64,000 nucleotides of DNA, taken from the NCBI RefSeq assembly GCF_042683165.1, contig NZ_JBHUIZ010000018.1:1-64000 (forward strand). Reading direction: 5' to 3'. The translations under genes were made by a program, and so were the position numbers. The notes under the pieces were generated by a model that saw only the letters and a program-made list of their open reading frames with translations, searched no databases and was not told the DNA's origin. Positions 60,662-64,000 of the stretch are shown here, in pieces (position 1 is the first letter of the stretch; each line of letters starts with the position of its first letter). The DNA comes from Tigheibacillus halophilus. GTDB taxonomy: Bacteria > Bacillota > Bacilli > Bacillales > Amphibacillaceae.

Positions 60662-62896
60662 ATGAATCCGACAAGAGACAATTTATTAAAAGGATTGAAT
60701 AAACAACAACAAGAAGCTGTCAAGCACACAGAAGGACCGCTATTGATCATGGCAGGGGCAGGGAGTGGTAAGACGCGTGTGCTGACACATCGCATCGCTT
60801 ACCTGATGAATGAAAAGGATGTCTCACCAAGAAATATCCTTGCCATCACCTTCACCAATAAAGCTGCCAGAGAAATGAAAGAAAGGGTGCAGCGGCTGGT
60901 GGGTGCTGCAGGCGACAATATGTGGGTGTCAACCTTTCACTCCATGTGTGTACGAATTTTACGCAGAGATATCGACCGAATTGGATATAACCGCGCTTTT
61001 ACCATCCTGGACAGCAGTGACCAACTTTCAGTCATCAAGCAAGTGTTAAAAAACCGCAACATCGATCCGAAAAAATTCGAACCGAGAGCCATGCTGAGCC
61101 AAATCAGCTCAGCGAAAAATGAGCTGGTGACACCCGAGCAGTTCAATGAAAAAGTGGGTAATTTTTACGATCGCCAGGTTGGACAGGTATATGAAGGCTA
61201 TCAAAAGATTTTGCGTAAAAACCAGTCACTTGATTTTGACGATTTAATTATGCAGACGATCAATCTGTTTCAAAAGGTGCCAGAAGTGCTGGAATACTAT
61301 CAACGCCGCTTTCAATATATCCATGTCGATGAGTATCAAGATACGAACCATGCGCAATACTATTTGGTAAAGCTGCTGGCAAGCCGTTTTCAGAATCTGT
61401 GCGTTGTCGGGGACTCCGACCAATCGATTTATCGCTGGAGGGGTGCTGATATTACCAATATCTTATCCTTTGAAAAAGACTATCCATCCGCCAGGGCGGT
61501 ATTTTTGGAACAAAATTACCGGTCGACGAAGTCCATCCTGCAAGCGGCTAACAAAGTGATTGCCAATAACAGCGGCCGCAAGCCTAAAAACTTATGGACT
61601 GAAAATCCGGATGGTGCTAAAATCAGTTATTTCCAAGGATCGACAGAGCAGGAAGAGGCGCTGTTTGTCACAGATAAGATTCAGCAGCTCATCCGCGAAG
61701 AAGGCTACAAGCCAAGTGATATGGCCATCCTGTACAGGACGAACGCACAGTCACGTGCAATTGAGGATACGTTCATGAAATCGGGAATCGGCTATCAGAT
61801 GGTGGGCGGCACGAAGTTCTATGACCGCAAAGAAATCAAAGATATGATCGCTTATCTTCGTTTGATCACGAATCCGAATGATGATATCAGCTTCACTCGT
61901 GTGGTCAACGAACCGAAACGCGGCATCGGTAAAACCTCCATGGAAAAACTCGCGGCCTATGCCACTCAGCACGGCATTTCCTTATTTGATGCGGTGAAGG
62001 AGGTCCAGTATACTGGGGTCTCTAAAAAAGCTGCCAATGCTTTGGACGGCTTTGCTCATTTGATTCAAACCCTGTCACAGCAGCAGGAATTTTTAACAGC
62101 TACCGATATGGTAGAGGCTGTGCTGGAAAGAACCGGCTATGAAGAAACCTTGAAAAATGAAAGAACGATTGAAGCACAAAGCCGTTTGGAAAACCTGGAG
62201 GAATTCAAAACGGTTACTCATGATTTTGAAGAGAAAGCGGAAGAGGACAAGACATTGCTTGCCTTCTTGACAGATCTGGCTTTGATTGCCGATATCGACA
62301 AAGTGGACGAAGAGGATCCTGACAATGACAGCAAGGTAGTCCTGATGACCCTTCACGCTGCGAAAGGTCTGGAATTTCCGGTAGTTTTCCTAATCGGTCT
62401 AGAGGAAAATGTATTTCCACACAGTCGTTCAATGTTTGATGATGATGAAATGGAAGAAGAGCGCCGTCTTGCATATGTAGGTATTACACGAGCGGAAAAA
62501 ATTCTCTACTTGACGCATGCGAAGATGCGCACCATTTACGGACGTACGAATATGAACCCAATTAGCCGATTCATCAATGAGATCCCGGAAGAGTTGATCG
62601 ATGGCATCGAACAGGCAAGGGAAGCCATGTTTGGTACATTCCGCAAAGGATTCAGTCAAGGCCAAAAGCAAGCTGAGACAGCACCGAAACGTCAGGCGCA
62701 ACGTTTGCAGAAAACGACAGGTGCCGAAAACAAATCGTGGAATCCTGGGGACAAAGCTAGTCATAAAAAATGGGGTGTAGGCACCGTTGTCAAGGTCCAG
62801 GGAGATGGAGACAACATGGAATTGGATGTAGCATTCCCGGCGCCGGTTGGTGTCAAGCGTCTGCTTGCGAAATTTGCCCCGATTGAGAAACAGTAA
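60662..62896 (+). CDS. pcrA: ATP-dependent DNA helicase PcrA
   Basis: 744 aa UvrD/Rep-family SF1A helicase for repair, replication restart and rolling-circle plasmid replication. Walker A is AGAGSGKTRVLTHRIAYL (residues ~34-51). Motif Ia is TFTNKAAREMKERV, motif II VDEYQDTNHAQYYL, motif III GDSDQSIYRWRGAD, motif V TLHAAKGLEFPVVFLIGLEE and motif VI EERRLAYVGITRAEK. The C-terminal tail (SWNPGDKASHKKWGVGTVVK) binds RNA polymerase. Ribosome binding site AAAGGTGG; 18 bp before ligA. Confidence 0.97.
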   Translation: MNPTRDNLLKGLNKQQQEAVKHTEGPLLIMAGAGSGKTRVLTHRIAYLMNEKDVSPRNILAITFTNKAAREMKERVQRLVGAAGDNMWVSTFHSMCVRILRRDIDRIGYNRAFTILDSSDQLSVIKQVLKNRNIDPKKFEPRAMLSQISSAKNELVTPEQFNEKVGNFYDRQVGQVYEGYQKILRKNQSLDFDDLIMQTINLFQKVPEVLEYYQRRFQYIHVDEYQDTNHAQYYLVKLLASRFQNLCVVGDSDQSIYRWRGADITNILSFEKDYPSARAVFLEQNYRSTKSILQAANKVIANNSGRKPKNLWTENPDGAKISYFQGSTEQEEALFVTDKIQQLIREEGYKPSDMAILYRTNAQSRAIEDTFMKSGIGYQMVGGTKFYDRKEIKDMIAYLRLITNPNDDISFTRVVNEPKRGIGKTSMEKLAAYATQHGISLFDAVKEVQYTGVSKKAANALDGFAHLIQTLSQQQEFLTATDMVEAVLERTGYEETLKNERTIEAQSRLENLEEFKTVTHDFEEKAEEDKTLLAFLTDLALIADIDKVDEEDPDNDSKVVLMTLHAAKGLEFPVVFLIGLEENVFPHSRSMFDDDEMEEERRLAYVGITRAEKILYLTHAKMRTIYGRTNMNPISRFINEIPEELIDGIEQAREAMFGTFRKGFSQGQKQAETAPKRQAQRLQKTTGAENKSWNPGDKASHKKWGVGTVVKVQGDGDNMELDVAFPAPVGVKRLLAKFAPIEKQ

Positions 62897-62913
62897 TATA
62901 GGAGGCTGAATCA

Positions 62914-64000
62914 GTGGATAAACAACAGGCAGAAGAACAGATTCTCGCGTTACGAAAAAAGTTGGACCAGTATAGTTATGATTATTATGTGCTGGACAAT
63001 CCAAGCGTGCCTGATTCTGAATATGACCAAAGGCTGCGTGAGCTCCAGGAGCTGGAAGCACAATTTCCTGAGCTGATCACCGCTGATTCTCCGACACAAC
63101 GAGTCGGGGACAAGCCGCTGGAAGGCTTCGTGAAGGTCAGGCATACTATCCCGATGCTTAGCCTTGGTAATGCATTCAACGAGGATGAACTGAGAGATTT
63201 CGACCGTCGTGTACGCCAGGGTCTTGGTGACGATTTTTCCTACGTATGTGAATTGAAAATTGATGGACTCGCTGTATCTTTACGATATGAAGATGGAAAG
63301 TTTGTGCTTGGGTCGACCCGCGGCGATGCGACAGTAGGGGAAGATATTACAGGCAATTTGCGTACGATTCGCAGCATCCCATTGTCCATCGCTGAAAAAA
63401 ATACGATTGAGGTGCGCGGTGAAGCATATATGCCTCATAAATCTTTTCTTGCGTTAAATAATATTCGGGAAAAGCAGGGACAGGAGCCATTCGCCAATCC
63501 ACGGAACGCTGCTGCGGGTTCGCTGCGGCAACTCGATCCGAAAATAGCTGCATCGAGGAATTTGGACATTTTCCTGTATGGCGTAGGAGAGTGGCGAGGG
63601 AAACGGATCACAACGCACAGCGGCCGTTTGGAATATATGAAAGAGCTTGGATTGAAGACGAATCCAGAATGGAAAAAATGCAACAGCATAGATGAAGTTT
63701 TGAAATACGTGGATGATTGGTCGAAAGAGCGGCCGAATTTGAGCTATGAAATTGATGGCATTGTCATCAAGGTAGATGATCTTGACCAACAGGAAGAACT
63801 GGGCTATACGGCTAAAAGTCCTAAATGGGCAATCGCCTATAAATTTCCAGCTGAAGAAGTACTGACGACATTGCGGGATATTGAACTGAGTGTTGGACGT
63901 ACTGGCGTCATCACACCGACAGCAATCCTCAATCCTGTCAGGGTTGCCGGAACCACTGTCCAGCGGGCATCATTGCATAATGAGGATTTGATCCAGGCGA
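62914..64000 (+). CDS. ligA: NAD+-dependent DNA ligase (5' part, runs off window)
   Basis: It starts at GTG 62914 after AGGAGG and stays open to the window end (362 codons of ~670). The Ia domain has LDQYSYDYYVLDNPSVPDSE and SPTQRVGDKPLEGF. The adenylation Lys is in YVCELKIDGLAVSLRYE, followed by TRGDATVGEDITGNLRTI, NPRNAAAGSLRQLDP and IDGIVIKV. The OB, zinc, HhH and BRCT domains lie beyond 64000. Order pcrB-pcrA-ligA is as in B. subtilis. Confidence 0.97.
   Translation, partial: MDKQQAEEQILALRKKLDQYSYDYYVLDNPSVPDSEYDQRLRELQELEAQFPELITADSPTQRVGDKPLEGFVKVRHTIPMLSLGNAFNEDELRDFDRRVRQGLGDDFSYVCELKIDGLAVSLRYEDGKFVLGSTRGDATVGEDITGNLRTIRSIPLSIAEKNTIEVRGEAYMPHKSFLALNNIREKQGQEPFANPRNAAAGSLRQLDPKIAASRNLDIFLYGVGEWRGKRITTHSGRLEYMKELGLKTNPEWKKCNSIDEVLKYVDDWSKERPNLSYEIDGIVIKVDDLDQQEELGYTAKSPKWAIAYKFPAEEVLTTLRDIELSVGRTGVITPTAILNPVRVAGTTVQRASLHNEDLIQA

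Overview
The window is a low-GC, Gram-positive, endospore-forming Bacillaceae chromosome, most like the Virgibacillus/Oceanobacillus/Lentibacillus group. That placement is an inference from three things: cwlJ and a Spo0E-like gene, AGGAGG-type ribosome binding sites with many TTG/GTG starts, and the block yebE-pur-yerA-yerC-pcrB-pcrA-ligA, which follows Bacillus subtilis gene order. The right half is backbone. The left ~26 kb is an accessory region full of mobile-element relics and broken genes.

Layout. 1-5230: a stump of a Tn916/ICEBs1-type conjugative element with coupling ATPase (Orf21), an oriT-like inverted repeat, MobT relaxase (Orf20), two small membrane proteins, and a DUF4365 nuclease-like cargo gene with a probable late frameshift. 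5275-7440: a dead IS3-family element (interrupted by an assembly gap of Ns), the tail of an acetyltransferase, and an IS200/IS605 relic. 7609-12268: an intact BceRS-BceAB-type peptide-antibiotic sensing and detoxification module with a candidate BceR operator. 12400-18660: mostly debris (PadR, kinase, ABC and WYL-regulator fragments) around an intact RibD/DHFR-like gene with a divergent WYL regulator, and an ldh gene with a Rex operator flanked by two copies of a hairpin repeat. 18400-21660: a Zur-controlled zinc-uptake operon, znuA-znuC-znuB. 21700-26700: a TetR gene beside an MFS remnant, a glucosaminidase, a Bcr/CflA exporter broken by one stop codon, an XRE regulator with twin operators, and a Spo0E-like gene.

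27134-37734 holds two sugar PTS operons, each with its own PRD regulator. The first is a lactose/cellobiose-type IIB-IIA-IIC followed by a GH1 enzyme whose acid/base Glu is replaced by Gln. The second is an ascorbate-type IIA-IIB-IIC followed by a SIS-domain protein. 38592-40259 is a guanine-type purine riboswitch with its NCS2 permease. 40398-43895 carries cwlJ, a broken GNAT gene, an SRPBCC protein, msrA and a MOSC protein. 43924-45105 is a noncoding array of about 22 copies of a 52-bp repeat, followed by hsp20 and yebE.

46687-57056 is the purine operon, with a PurR box, a guanine-type riboswitch and a terminator. It reads purE-purK-purL-purF-purM-purN-purH-purD. Two features stand out. purB, purC, purS and purQ, which lie between purK and purL in B. 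subtilis, are absent from the cluster. PurF keeps its phosphoribosyltransferase and Fe-S residues but has lost the glutaminase nucleophile Cys and two further conserved glutaminase residues. As seen here, both glutamine-hydrolysing functions of the pathway (PurF glutaminase and PurQ) are missing from the operon. The window closes with yerA, yerC, pcrB, pcrA and the 5' part of ligA.
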